Below are positions 1 through 6,631 of a stretch of 7,268 nt of DNA, piece by piece. The stretch lies in NCBI GenBank assembly GCA_031257815.1, contig JAIRNX010000030.1:1-7268 (forward strand), read 5' to 3'. Both the position numbers and the translations under genes were made by a program. The notes beneath the pieces are model-generated. The model did not search any database and was not told where the DNA came from. It was given only the letters and a program-made list of their open reading frames with translations. Positions within the stretch are counted from its first letter, which is position 1. The number at the start of each line of letters is the position of its first letter. Source of the DNA: Lactobacillales bacterium (GTDB taxonomy: Bacteria > Bacillota > Bacilli > Lactobacillales > Streptococcaceae).

Positions 1-109
1 AGTTGCTTTTACAGAAAGAGTGACTCAGGATTTAAAGAAAGATGAATTTCATGTCAATACCACTCATCGCGATAAGAATAAAAGGAAAGAAACGGTAAAT
101 CGTTCATGA
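1..109 (+). CDS. rapZ: RapZ/YvcJ C-terminal end (partial, 5' end outside window)
   Basis: Reading from base 2, 35 codons end at a TGA (107-109). The peptide contains ERVTQDLKKDEF followed by H-R-D (codons at 65-73) and a basic KRKE tail. This matches the extreme C-terminus of RapZ/YvcJ P-loop proteins, which end in a conserved HRD motif followed by a short charged tail. RapZ is a nucleotide-binding protein; in E. coli it is an RNA adaptor controlling GlmS, and in Bacillus the homologue YvcJ is a GTPase of less clear role. The nucleotide-binding domain lies upstream and is not visible. The position just ahead of whiA supports the call, because rapZ, yvcK and whiA are normally clustered in Bacillota. 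Identification rests on a short stretch plus synteny. Confidence 0.8.
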   Translation, partial: VAFTERVTQDLKKDEFHVNTTHRDKNKRKETVNRS

Positions 110-128
110 AAAAGCTTAAGAACCTGTT

Positions 129-289
129 AGAGCCTGTCTACTATCTCTCTATAGATGAAATTTTGGGAAAATTTTTATGCAATTTTAGGCAAAAAACGCA
201 GATTTGGTGGTCCAAATCGAGGCTTTTTAACGACGAAGGGCGAAAAATTGCCGAAAATTTTGCTATTATGGAGATAGTAGACAGGCTCT
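129..289. repeat. 161-bp near-palindromic element between rapZ and whiA (MITE-like or long hairpin RNA)
   Basis: Bases 129-147 (AGAGCCTGTCTACTATCTC) are the perfect 19-bp reverse complement of 271-289. In the same register the arms keep pairing inward: 158-164 with 254-260, 166-167 with 251-252, 169-170 with 248-249, and 172-175 with 243-246. A 7-bp stem, GATTTGG/CCAAATC (201-207/212-218) with a TGGT loop, caps the centre. The whole segment is therefore one long imperfect hairpin. If the element is taken as 130-288, both sides carry TTA (127-129 and 289-291), which could be a short target duplication. It begins 20 bp after the rapZ stop and ends just before the whiA Shine-Dalgarno sequence (291-297). 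A T-run at 224-228 follows the central stem, so it could also attenuate transcription. No homologous copy is visible elsewhere in the window. Confidence 0.75.
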
Positions 290-290
290 T

Positions 291-297
291 AAAGGAG
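291..297 (+). promoter_or_regulatory. whiA ribosome binding site
   Basis: AAAGGAG lies 5 bases before the ATG at 303 and fixes the whiA start. It directly abuts the right arm of the long palindrome, so folding of the leader could influence access to it. Confidence 0.8.
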
Positions 298-302
298 AAA
301 AA

Positions 303-1271
303 ATGTCCTTTGCATCAGAAGTGAAAAAAGAATTAACGGCACTTGTCGTTCATAAAGAGCATGCACGAGCAGAGCTTTCAGCGTTGATTCGAATGAATGG
401 TTCACGATCATTGCAAGAGAATCAATTCATTTTAAATGTGCAAACGGAAAATCCTTCAATTGCCAGACGCATTTTTTCATTATTAAAAGAAACATATTAT
501 GTGCATACAGAAGTTTTGGTACGCAAAAAGATGAATTTGAAAAAAAACAACATCTATGTCGTTCGTCTTAAACAAGATGCGTCTCAAGTGTTAGCTGATT
601 TAGCGATTTTGGACGGTATGACGTTTACTACTAATGTTGCTGGCAATATAAAAGGTAACGCGCAAAAGATGAAGTCATACTTGCGTGGAGCCTTTTTAGC
701 GGGTGGATCGGTAAATAATCCAGAAATTAGTCGTTATCATCTGGAAATCTATTCAACTTATGAAGACCATAATCAAGATATTTGCGAGATGATGAATTAC
801 TATGGAGTTAACGCAAGTATTCTAGCACGAAAAAATGGCTATATTAGTTATTTAAAAAATTCAGAGAAGATTGCGGATTTTTTAACCTTGATTGGCGCAA
901 CTAATGCAAGATTTAAGTTTGAAGATGTACTTATTATGCGCGATTTTCGCAATTCAGTAAATCGTTTGCAAAATGCAGAATTGGCAAATTTAAATAAAAC
1001 AGTTGATGCAGCTTACCGTCAAATTGAAAATATTAAGTTAATTGAGCGTGTGCAAGGTTTGAAAAGCTTATCTCCAAAATTAATGGAATTAGCACAGATG
1101 CGTCTAAAGCATCCTGATATTAGTCTAAAGGAGTTAGGAGAGGTATTACCTAGTGGTTTAATTTCCAAATCAGGTATTAATCATCGAATGCGCAAGTTAA
1201 ATGAACTAGCCGAAAAGATTAGACACGAAGGTAGAGTAAGCAATGACAAAAAAGAAAATCTTATTAATTGA
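303..1271 (+). CDS. whiA: WhiA family DNA-binding regulator
   Basis: The 322-residue product begins [11 protein letters not shown], a typical WhiA start, and has the usual length of about 310-330. The N-terminal WhiA domain covers roughly residues 1-85. A degenerate LAGLIDADG homing-endonuclease-like domain follows, with its core helix GAFLAGGSV at about 129-137. A C-terminal helix-turn-helix region runs from H270 ([13 protein letters not shown]) through [12 protein letters not shown]. WhiA is a sporulation regulator in Streptomyces; in Bacillus it is a nucleoid-associated protein affecting division and chromosome segregation, so it is not restricted to sporulating species. It acts in the cytoplasm on DNA. 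The start at 303 is supported by AAAGGAG at 291-297. It lies downstream of rapZ, from which it is separated by the long palindrome, and its 3' end overlaps polA by 29 bp. Confidence 0.95.
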   Translation: MSFASEVKKELTALVVHKEHARAELSALIRMNGSRSLQENQFILNVQTENPSIARRIFSLLKETYYVHTEVLVRKKMNLKKNNIYVVRLKQDASQVLADLAILDGMTFTTNVAGNIKGNAQKMKSYLRGAFLAGGSVNNPEISRYHLEIYSTYEDHNQDICEMMNYYGVNASILARKNGYISYLKNSEKIADFLTLIGATNARFKFEDVLIMRDFRNSVNRLQNAELANLNKTVDAAYRQIENIKLIERVQGLKSLSPKLMELAQMRLKHPDISLKELGEVLPSGLISKSGINHRMRKLNELAEKIRHEGRVSNDKKENLIN

Positions 1272-3900
1272 TGGCAATTCCGTAGCATATCGCGCTTTTT
1301 TTGCAATGCATAGTCAATTAGAAAAATTTAAAAATCAGAAAGGCTTACATACAGGAGCAATCTATGCCTTTCATTTAATGCTGGATAATGTGTTGGAAAA
1401 GATAAAACCAACACATGTTTTAGTGGCTTTTGATGCTGGCAAAACAACTTTTCGTACTCAAATATATCCTGAATACAAAGCAGGACGTAAAAAAACGCCC
1501 AGCGAGTTTTCAGAACAGCTGCCATTTATTCGTCAGCTGCTAGAAGTGCGTGGGATCAGTTGGTACGAACTTCCTAACTATGAAGCAGATGATATCTTGG
1601 GAACACTTGCTAAACATGCAGTTCAGGATAAAAACTTTGAAGTCGTCATTCTCTCCGGTGATCGGGATCTAACGCAGCTTGCAAGTGATCAAGTTAGCGT
1701 TGAGATTACTAAAAAAGGTGTAACGGAGATTGAAGAATACACGCCAGCGCATATTATGGAAAAATTTGGCCTTACACCAGATAAAATTATTGATATGAAA
1801 GCGCTGATGGGGGACGCTTCTGATAACATCCCGGGCGTGACAAAGATTGGCGAAAAAACAGCGTTAAAGCTTTTGCATGAGTACGGATCGCTTGAGGGCG
1901 TTTATAAGAACCTTGAAGCGATGAAGGCTTCAAAGATGAAGGATAACCTGCTCAATGATAGAAATCTTGCTTTTTTGTCTCAAAAATTAGCGACCATCAA
2001 TCAGGATGCTCCGGTGGAAATAGCGCTTGAAGATACAACTTTAAAAGAAATTGATCATGAAAAATTAGTGCAATTTTACAAAGATATGGACTTTAATAGT
2101 TTTTTAACAAAGTATCTGGAAAAAAACGAAACAACTGAATTGAGTGACTTAGCAGAAGTTGCTTTCCAAGTCGTTGAAGAAATAACGGCAGAGATGCTAC
2201 CAAAAGCAGGTAGCACTTTAATTATTGAGATGCTTAGAGAAAACTATCATACAGAGCCTATTATCGGATTGGCGTGGGGCGATGCAGAAAAGGTTTATGT
2301 TGCTAAGGCAGATATTCTTCATACATCGCCAATTTTTAAAGATTGGCTGGAAAATGATGCGATTTTCAAAAAAGTTTTTGATAGTAAGGCTGCTTATGTC
2401 GCGCTTAATCGTTACAATATAGAGCTTGCTGGCGTAAAGTGTGATTTATTAATTGCGGGATATCTTTTAGATGCTAATGAGAAAATTTTAGATGTGGCCA
2501 GTGTTGCCAAGCATTATGGTTACGAGAATATAATGAGTGACGAAGCCATTTATGGTAAAGGTGCTAAGCTTGCTCTACCTGATACCCAAGCTGCTCTTTT
2601 TAATCATTTGGCTAGAAAAGTGTTGGCAATTGAGCATGTTGCGTCAGTGCTGGAAGAAAAACTAGCTCAAAAAGAGCAATTGCATTTGTTAACCGATATG
2701 GAGCTGCCTCTATCTTTTATTTTAGCCAAGATGGAGATTGCGGGAATCACCGTGCAAGCTATTACTTTACAAGAAATGAAAGGCGAAATTGCAGAGCAGC
2801 TGCAAGAATTTGAACAAGCGATTTATGAAAAGGCTGGTGAAGTTTTTAATATTAATTCTCCCAAACAACTTGGGGTAATTCTTTTTGAAAAAATGGGTTA
2901 TGTGCCGACCAAAAAAACCAAAACAGGTTATTCGACGGCAGTTGATGTGCTAGAGAAGATGCGAAGGTTTGCCCCTATTGTTGATGATATTCTGAATTAT
3001 CGTCAGCTAGCCAAATTGCAGTCGACTTATATTGAAGGTTTGCTTAAGGTGATTGGCGAGGATGGTAAAGTACATACGCGCTATCTTCAAACTTTAACGC
3101 AGACCGGACGACTAAGTTCAATTGACCCTAATTTGCAAAATATTCCGGTGCGCTTTAAATACGGTCGCTTGATTCGCAAGGCCTTTGTGCCAAGTCAAGA
3201 GAATTTTGTGATTTATTCAAGTGATTATTCGCAGATTGAGCTGCGAGTACTAGCGCATATTTCAAAGGATAAACATCTTTGTCAAGCTTTTAGTGAAGGG
3301 GCAGATATTCATACCAGTACGGCGATGCGTATTTTTGGGATTGAAAAGGAAAAAGATGTTACAAAAGATTTACGTAGACGAGCAAAGGCTGTCAATTTTG
3401 GCGTGGTTTATGGAATTTCGGATTATGGCTTAGCGCAAAATTTAGGTATTTATCGTAAAGAAGCTCAAGAATTTATTGATTGCTATTTTGAAAAATATCC
3501 GGGTGTGAAGCGTTATATGGAGGAAATTGTCCAAAAAGCAAAGTTAAATGGATATGTTGAAACGCTTTATAAGCGCAGACGTTATTTGCCAGAAATTAAT
3601 TCCCAAAATTTTAATTTACGTTCATTTGCTGAGCGCACGGCGATTAATTCGCCAATTCAGGGCAGTGCAGCTGATATTTTAAAATTGGCAATGATTGAAA
3701 TGGATAAGCAATTAAAACTTTCCGGTTTGAAAGCCAAAATGCTTTTGCAGGTACATGATGAGTTAGTTTTTGAAGTGGCGAGTAATGAAGTAGAAATGTT
3801 GGATCGTTTAGTTAAAAAAGTTATGGAACATACCGTAGAGTTAAGCGTCCCTTTAGTTGTAGATTCCCATTGGGGAAGTACGTGGTTTGAAGCGAAGTAA
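1243..3900 (+). CDS. polA: DNA polymerase I
   Basis: Full-length 885-residue polymerase I for primer removal and repair synthesis. The 5' nuclease domain (about 1-295) has [14 protein letters not shown] with D10, YEADD at 113-117, SGDRD at 138-142 and GDASDNIPG at 190-198. The middle domain (about 305-480) has the proofreading fold but lacks the catalytic acids: where E. coli has DTETD, residues 325-330 read TLIIEM, so 3'-5' exonuclease activity is probably absent, as in Bacillus and Taq enzymes. The polymerase domain has motif [13 protein letters not shown] (D661), motif [15 protein letters not shown] (711-724, K715) and motif [10 protein letters not shown] (H838-D839-E840). The ATG at 1243 gives the canonical N-terminus and lies 29 bp inside whiA. 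The Shine-Dalgarno AAGG (1228-1231) is weak and about 11 bases away, so translation may depend partly on ribosomes finishing whiA. Confidence 0.97.
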   Translation: MTKKKILLIDGNSVAYRAFFAMHSQLEKFKNQKGLHTGAIYAFHLMLDNVLEKIKPTHVLVAFDAGKTTFRTQIYPEYKAGRKKTPSEFSEQLPFIRQLLEVRGISWYELPNYEADDILGTLAKHAVQDKNFEVVILSGDRDLTQLASDQVSVEITKKGVTEIEEYTPAHIMEKFGLTPDKIIDMKALMGDASDNIPGVTKIGEKTALKLLHEYGSLEGVYKNLEAMKASKMKDNLLNDRNLAFLSQKLATINQDAPVEIALEDTTLKEIDHEKLVQFYKDMDFNSFLTKYLEKNETTELSDLAEVAFQVVEEITAEMLPKAGSTLIIEMLRENYHTEPIIGLAWGDAEKVYVAKADILHTSPIFKDWLENDAIFKKVFDSKAAYVALNRYNIELAGVKCDLLIAGYLLDANEKILDVASVAKHYGYENIMSDEAIYGKGAKLALPDTQAALFNHLARKVLAIEHVASVLEEKLAQKEQLHLLTDMELPLSFILAKMEIAGITVQAITLQEMKGEIAEQLQEFEQAIYEKAGEVFNINSPKQLGVILFEKMGYVPTKKTKTGYSTAVDVLEKMRRFAPIVDDILNYRQLAKLQSTYIEGLLKVIGEDGKVHTRYLQTLTQTGRLSSIDPNLQNIPVRFKYGRLIRKAFVPSQENFVIYSSDYSQIELRVLAHISKDKHLCQAFSEGADIHTSTAMRIFGIEKEKDVTKDLRRRAKAVNFGVVYGISDYGLAQNLGIYRKEAQEFIDCYFEKYPGVKRYMEEIVQKAKLNGYVETLYKRRRYLPEINSQNFNLRSFAERTAINSPIQGSAADILKLAMIEMDKQLKLSGLKAKMLLQVHDELVFEVASNEVEMLDRLVKKVMEHTVELSVPLVVDSHWGSTWFEAK

Positions 3901-4117
3901 TTAATGACTAGATTTTTCGCGAGAGAGTATAAACTATGTAATCACTTTTTGAAACCCAGAATTTTTGCATTAAAATTTTTAAAGCTCTTATAACCTGTTA
4001 ACTTGTCTCGAAGCACGTCAAACGCATGTAACTATTTTAAACTAAAAATTCTTATAAACTGTTGCTGACATTTAAACAATTTTCATTACAATTAAAATAA
4101 AAACTCAGGAGTTGCTC
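3901..4117. other. AT-rich gap after polA without a recognisable gene
   Basis: No convincing coding region and no clear GC-rich terminator hairpin for polA was found here. A 14-base near repeat is present: TCTTATAACCTGTT (3986-3999) and TCTTATAAACTGTT (4050-4063), with one mismatch and start points 64 bp apart. The second copy sits just upstream of a candidate promoter. The gap appears to be the junction between the conserved polA locus and the accessory segment. Confidence 0.5.
4065..4092 (+). promoter_or_regulatory. Candidate sigma-70 type promoter for the ISAs1 relic
   Basis: CTGACA (4065-4070, 5 of 6 to TTGACA) and TACAAT (4087-4092, 5 of 6 to TATAAT) are separated by 16 bases. They lie 25 bases before the ATG at 4118, which also has an AGGAG (4107-4111). 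This is a sequence match only; in such AT-rich DNA chance matches are common. Confidence 0.4.
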
Positions 4118-4256
4118 ATGAACGAACTGATAACCAACCATCGAAGATACTCGTCAAGCAAGCAAAGTAAAATACAGTATTGGAGAAATAGTCTTCCTTG
4201 TTCTAATTGGCCAATATAAAAGGCCGTCTGAGAATATTAATACTGTCACTCGATAA
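4118..4256 (+). pseudogene. Relic of an ISAs1-family transposase, N-terminus only, frameshifted
   Basis: An ATG at 4118, preceded by AGGAG at 4107-4111, opens MNELITNHR and then leaves the coding frame. From 4143 the next frame reads EDTRQASKVKYSIGEIVFLVLIG and continues to a TAA at 4254-4256. The pattern of a short MNxLI start, then D-x-R-Q-x-x-K-V-K-Y, then an EI-FLVL hydrophobic helix, is characteristic of the N-terminus of ISAs1-family (H-repeat-associated) transposases. After FLVLIG the expected SGADSWEEIE-like continuation is missing, and the remaining residues (QYKRPSENINTVTR) look unrelated. The DDE catalytic domain is absent. This is therefore a short 5' remnant left by a large deletion. 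The family call comes from remembered motif similarity over about 30 residues. Confidence 0.65.
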
Positions 4257-4261
4257 CAGCA

Positions 4262-4294
4262 AAAAGCTCTCAACTAGCCAAATTGAGAGCTTTT
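4262..4294. terminator. Bidirectional rho-independent terminator
   Basis: A perfect 12-bp stem AAAAGCTCTCAA (4262-4273) and TTGAGAGCTTTT (4283-4294) encloses a 9-base loop. On the minus strand it starts 12 bases after the stop codon at 4307 and ends in a TTTTT tract, so it should end the two-gene secreted-protein operon. On the + strand it would stop transcription coming from polA or the ISAs1 relic. Confidence 0.85.
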
Positions 4295-4306
4295 AAAAAA
4301 ATTACA

Positions 4307-5050
4307 CTACCTTGTTCGCCTTTCATTTATTATTTTGGTAAGTGAACAATGGGATCTTAAAACTTCGGATAATTTATAAAATTTATTTCTTTCGTATTTA
4401 CTAAATTCACAGCTACACCAAAACCATGCATCATTTAACGATACAAAACCATTTGGAATCAATGCATAACCCCCTCTGTGTAATCCCATACTGATAGGAA
4501 TTATCTTTGCCTCTTCAAAATTCATTTCTCTATTTGCTTCTTTTTCCCTATTCATAAGGGTAAACTCTTCATCATAGTTATCTAAAGAACCAATAATATT
4601 CATAAATCTAAACTCGCTAACAACATTTGGTTGTTTTTCTGAGTTTAATATTTCGCTAATATTATGGCTACAAATAAGACTATTTGTTTTTAAGTTAAAT
4701 GTAAATGAGGCGACTATCGATGCTCCCCTGTCCTCTTCATCTTCACTTATGATGGGGACATTTAAATTAATTGAAGTAGTAGCTATAAAATTTTCATTTA
4801 CATTTTCAATATTAATTGCTCCTTCATCATCTATACATTTCCAGCCAATTATTCCCTTTTCAGCCCAATCTTCAGATAAAGTGCAGCCTCTTCCAAAATC
4901 TGTAGAAGCTATTCCCTCTCTTATCCAACTGTTATCTGGCAATTTTATATATATACTATTTTTTGTTTCTTCACTCATAGCGCTTACCAGAGTATCAAAA
5001 CTACATAAAAACGCAAAGATACATGAAATTAAAAATAAATATTTTTTCAT
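4307..5050 (-). CDS. Exported protein of unknown family, second gene of the secreted pair
   Basis: I do not recognise the family. The 247-residue product starts MKKYLFLISCIFAFLCSF and has a Sec signal peptide: lysines, a hydrophobic core, then LVSA with likely cleavage after A24. The mature part is about 223 residues, predicted soluble, acidic and Asn/Ser/Glu-rich. Its cysteines occur in GRGC, GWKC, SLICSHN, WFWCSCEF and RSHC, which suggests disulfides outside the cytoplasm. An upstream in-frame GTG at 5059 would add three residues, but the AAAGGAGGG at 5067-5059 would overlap it. The ATG at 5050 has an 8-base spacing and is preferred. The gene starts 15 bases after the stop of the papain-like gene, with its ribosome binding site overlapping that stop, so the two are co-transcribed and probably translationally coupled. 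A terminator follows. A role as inhibitor, substrate or partner of the upstream protein is inferred from gene order alone. Confidence 0.8.
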   Translation of the reverse strand: MKKYLFLISCIFAFLCSFDTLVSAMSEETKNSIYIKLPDNSWIREGIASTDFGRGCTLSEDWAEKGIIGWKCIDDEGAINIENVNENFIATTSINLNVPIISEDEEDRGASIVASFTFNLKTNSLICSHNISEILNSEKQPNVVSEFRFMNIIGSLDNYDEEFTLMNREKEANREMNFEEAKIIPISMGLHRGGYALIPNGFVSLNDAWFWCSCEFSKYERNKFYKLSEVLRSHCSLTKIINERRTR

Positions 5051-5058
5051 TATAAACA

Positions 5059-5067
5059 CCCTCCTTT
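5059..5067 (-). promoter_or_regulatory. Ribosome binding site that decides the start of the second secreted protein
   Basis: Read on the minus strand this is AAAGGAGGG, 8 bases before the ATG at 5050. It overlaps the TAA stop (5068-5066) of the upstream gene, favouring the ATG over the GTG at 5059 and pointing to coupled translation. Confidence 0.75.
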
Positions 5068-6058
5068 AATAATTAAAAGTTGTATATTGATAAATATTCC
5101 AATGTACAAGATTTCTACTCCTACCATTTATACTATGATTTAAGCCAGGATTTCTTCCGTTTATACGAATATAATTTCCCACAGGGTTATATAGCCACAA
5201 ACTTTCATTTCCACCATCGTTATTAGCGCTATAAGCGACACAAGCATGAGCTTGAGTTGAATTTGCAGGATTTTTAAATCCGACAATTACCATGCGCCCA
5301 TGATTAACGATTTCGTCTCTAATATTTGTTAAAGAGTTTTCTAAATTTCTTGCGTTTATGTTATTAGTTTGAGCAGTTACTCCACAAATATTGTGCATTT
5401 CAGTATTAACATGCTGATTTTCCTCCCCGCAAAACATTTTTCTAGCTATTGCGGGTAAATCATTCCATGTATTTTGTCGTGTAACAAGTGGGGCTCCGTC
5501 CATTAAGCCTGTAAAAACACCTGCCTTTTTTTCTATGTTTACTATATTTGTGAATTGAGCTCTTAAATTATTATGCATGCAATTTGCACATTGAATACCA
5601 TTACCTGGTGCTATACTGCAATTGGTAAAATGGCCGTAATCGCCGCCAAAGAAACGATCAATTGTTCTTGTAAGAGCATCTTTAACCCCAGGATTAGCTT
5701 CATAAAAGAGATCCATATCAATTATTGCATGCCCACTATTAAACAATTGCTTGAGAAAAAATTCGTGAAAATCATGACCGAGGGGAACCGCTTGAGTTAA
5801 GAATGTATTTAAGTTGGCAAGATGAATATGAACTGGTGCCGCAGCAGGATATTTAGTGGATATATCTTTTAAAACAATATCAGCACAGATAATTCGACAC
5901 CACGATGTATCTGTCTGAAGTACAAACGGATCATGATGTTGATGATGAGCTAGGTAAGGATTAAATGCAGTATTTGTTGGAGCGGCTAAAACTAAATTGT
6001 TATAGAACAAAGCAACAATTATTGCCATCCCCATAATAAGTTTCTTTCCTATTTTCAT
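5066..6058 (-). CDS. Exported papain-like cysteine peptidase candidate
   Basis: The 330-residue product has a clear Sec signal peptide (MKIGKK, hydrophobic 7-24, VLA with likely cleavage after A25). The mature chain begins with a His-rich stretch (HHQHHDPF, 38-45). Q48 lies six residues before C54 in DTSWCRIICADIVL, the same Gln-to-Cys spacing as papain (Q19/C25) and similar to the Q...WC motif of C39/C70-type peptidases. Near the C-terminus, HACVAYS (H271) and LWLYNPVGN (N291) fit the catalytic His and the Asn of an ND-P motif. This suggests an exported papain-like peptidase of about 305 mature residues with an unusually long insert (about 65-250) containing C147 and a CxxC at C157/C160. It opens a two-gene operon; AAAAGGAGT (6077-6069) lies 10 bases before the ATG. 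No specific family was recognised, and the fold and activity are inferred from motifs. Confidence 0.65.
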   Translation of the reverse strand: MKIGKKLIMGMAIIVALFYNNLVLAAPTNTAFNPYLAHHQHHDPFVLQTDTSWCRIICADIVLKDISTKYPAAAPVHIHLANLNTFLTQAVPLGHDFHEFFLKQLFNSGHAIIDMDLFYEANPGVKDALTRTIDRFFGGDYGHFTNCSIAPGNGIQCANCMHNNLRAQFTNIVNIEKKAGVFTGLMDGAPLVTRQNTWNDLPAIARKMFCGEENQHVNTEMHNICGVTAQTNNINARNLENSLTNIRDEIVNHGRMVIVGFKNPANSTQAHACVAYSANNDGGNESLWLYNPVGNYIRINGRNPGLNHSINGRSRNLVHWNIYQYTTFNY

Positions 6059-6079
6059 TTTTTCAATTACTCCTTTTAT

Positions 6080-6129
6080 TTTTTAATATAAATTTTTATA
6101 CTATTACAGAGTAAGTATACAAAAAATTT
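6080..6129 (-). promoter_or_regulatory. Likely promoter/operator region of the secreted-protein operon
   Basis: The only sizeable space upstream of the operon is here. On the minus strand TATACT (6119-6114) and TATAAA lie close together, but neither has a strong -35 box. The segment forms an imperfect inverted repeat: ATACT (6098-6102) pairs with AGTAT (6114-6118), flanked by AAATTTTT on one side and AAAAAATTT on the other. The inverted repeat overlaps the candidate -10 and could be an operator. The assignment is weak because the DNA is almost entirely A and T. Confidence 0.3.
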
Positions 6130-6159
6130 AAAAAAAATAAAATACGTATCATTTGAAGG

Positions 6160-6529
6160 ATGATAAAATCTAATGTATTTGCTTTTTCTGATATTGACAA
6201 AAAAATAAAACGTGTAGATAAATTTTTACGTGCTTGTTTTGGCAGGCTGCAATCTAATCAATTTTATGTATTGAAATGCGATATATATATATAAGTATTT
6301 TGATTCTATAAATCATGAAATTTTATTAGAAAAACTTTCGCGGGTGTTTCTTGACAAAGATGTATTTAAATTACTAGAAAAAATTATCAGAAGTTATGAA
6401 TCAATGCCAAAAGCGGGATTACCGTTGGGTAATCAAACAAGTCAGTGGTTTGCGGTTTATTATTTAGATGGTTTTGATCGATTTATTAAAGAGCGTGAAA
6501 AAATGTCTTACTATGTGCGCTATATGGAT
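6160..6529 (+). pseudogene. Truncated, frameshifted reverse transcriptase (RVT_1 type)
   Basis: From 6160 the frame reads to FYVLKCDIY and hits a TAA at 6292-6294 within an AT dinucleotide run. Shifting to the frame of 6293 restores KYFDSINHEILLEKL, then KAGLPLGNQTSQWFAVYYLD and YYVRYMD. Together these give the RT core: the first catalytic Asp in KCDIYKYFDSI, the GLPLGN-TSQ motif, and the start of the YMDD box. The GLPLGN-TSQ form resembles bacterial retron-like or diversity-generating RTs more than the PQG form of group II introns, but the subtype is not resolved. About 100 N-terminal residues expected in a full RT are missing and no convincing ribosome binding site is present. The 3' end stops at the second Asp codon of YMDD, where an IS481-family element begins. 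Thumb and any partner domains are absent. No template/variable repeat pair or msr/msd-like RNA was seen. Confidence 0.85.
6281..6292 (+). repeat. (AT)6 dinucleotide run causing the RT frameshift
   Basis: Six AT units follow the G of the catalytic GAT codon. The family pattern D-I-x-K-Y-F would be restored with four units (GAT ATA TAT AAG). The present tract therefore carries two extra units, a 4-base gain that creates the stop at 6292-6294. Slippage is the simplest explanation. Confidence 0.7.
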
Positions 6530-6580
6530 GTGTACAGCTACACTTGATGTGAGCCAATTAGCTAGAAAAATAAAAAAGAC

Positions 6581-6622
6581 CTCCTGTAAACTGTAGAAAA
6601 ACCAAAAACCACAGAACAGGAG
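6581..6622 (+). promoter_or_regulatory. Hairpin sequestering the transposase ribosome binding site
   Basis: CTCCTGT (6581-6587) is the exact complement of ACAGGAG (6616-6622), which is the Shine-Dalgarno region of the transposase ATG at 6632. A second stem CTGT/ACAG (6591-6594/6611-6614) stacks inside. Read-through transcripts from a neighbouring gene would hide the start site, a common device that limits transposase expression. The structure is visible directly; the function is inferred. Confidence 0.6.
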
Positions 6623-6631
6623 TTCCAAGAC

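Noticed and set aside
106..324. 72-codon reading frame starting at the rapZ stop (ATGA overlap) and running into whiA
   Set aside because: Most of it is the long palindrome, it has no good ribosome binding site, its protein resembles nothing I know, and it overlaps the whiA start. Chance coding is more likely.
4223..4231. GCCGTCTGA, nine bases of the Neisseria DNA uptake sequence
   Set aside because: The tenth base differs, only one copy was noticed, and the gene content is not neisserial. Chance match.
4749..5069. + strand reading frame of 106 codons opposite the second secreted protein
   Set aside because: Antisense to a gene with a signal peptide, a ribosome binding site and a terminator. 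It has no protein features of its own.
5573..5800. + strand reading frame of 75 codons opposite the papain-like gene
   Set aside because: Antisense shadow without a ribosome binding site or recognisable motif.
6059..6630. Possible retron ncRNA or DGR template/variable repeat near the reverse transcriptase
   Set aside because: I looked for long direct repeats with A-specific differences and for an msr/msd-like paired structure next to the RT and saw none. The RT is also truncated at both ends, so its class cannot be decided here.
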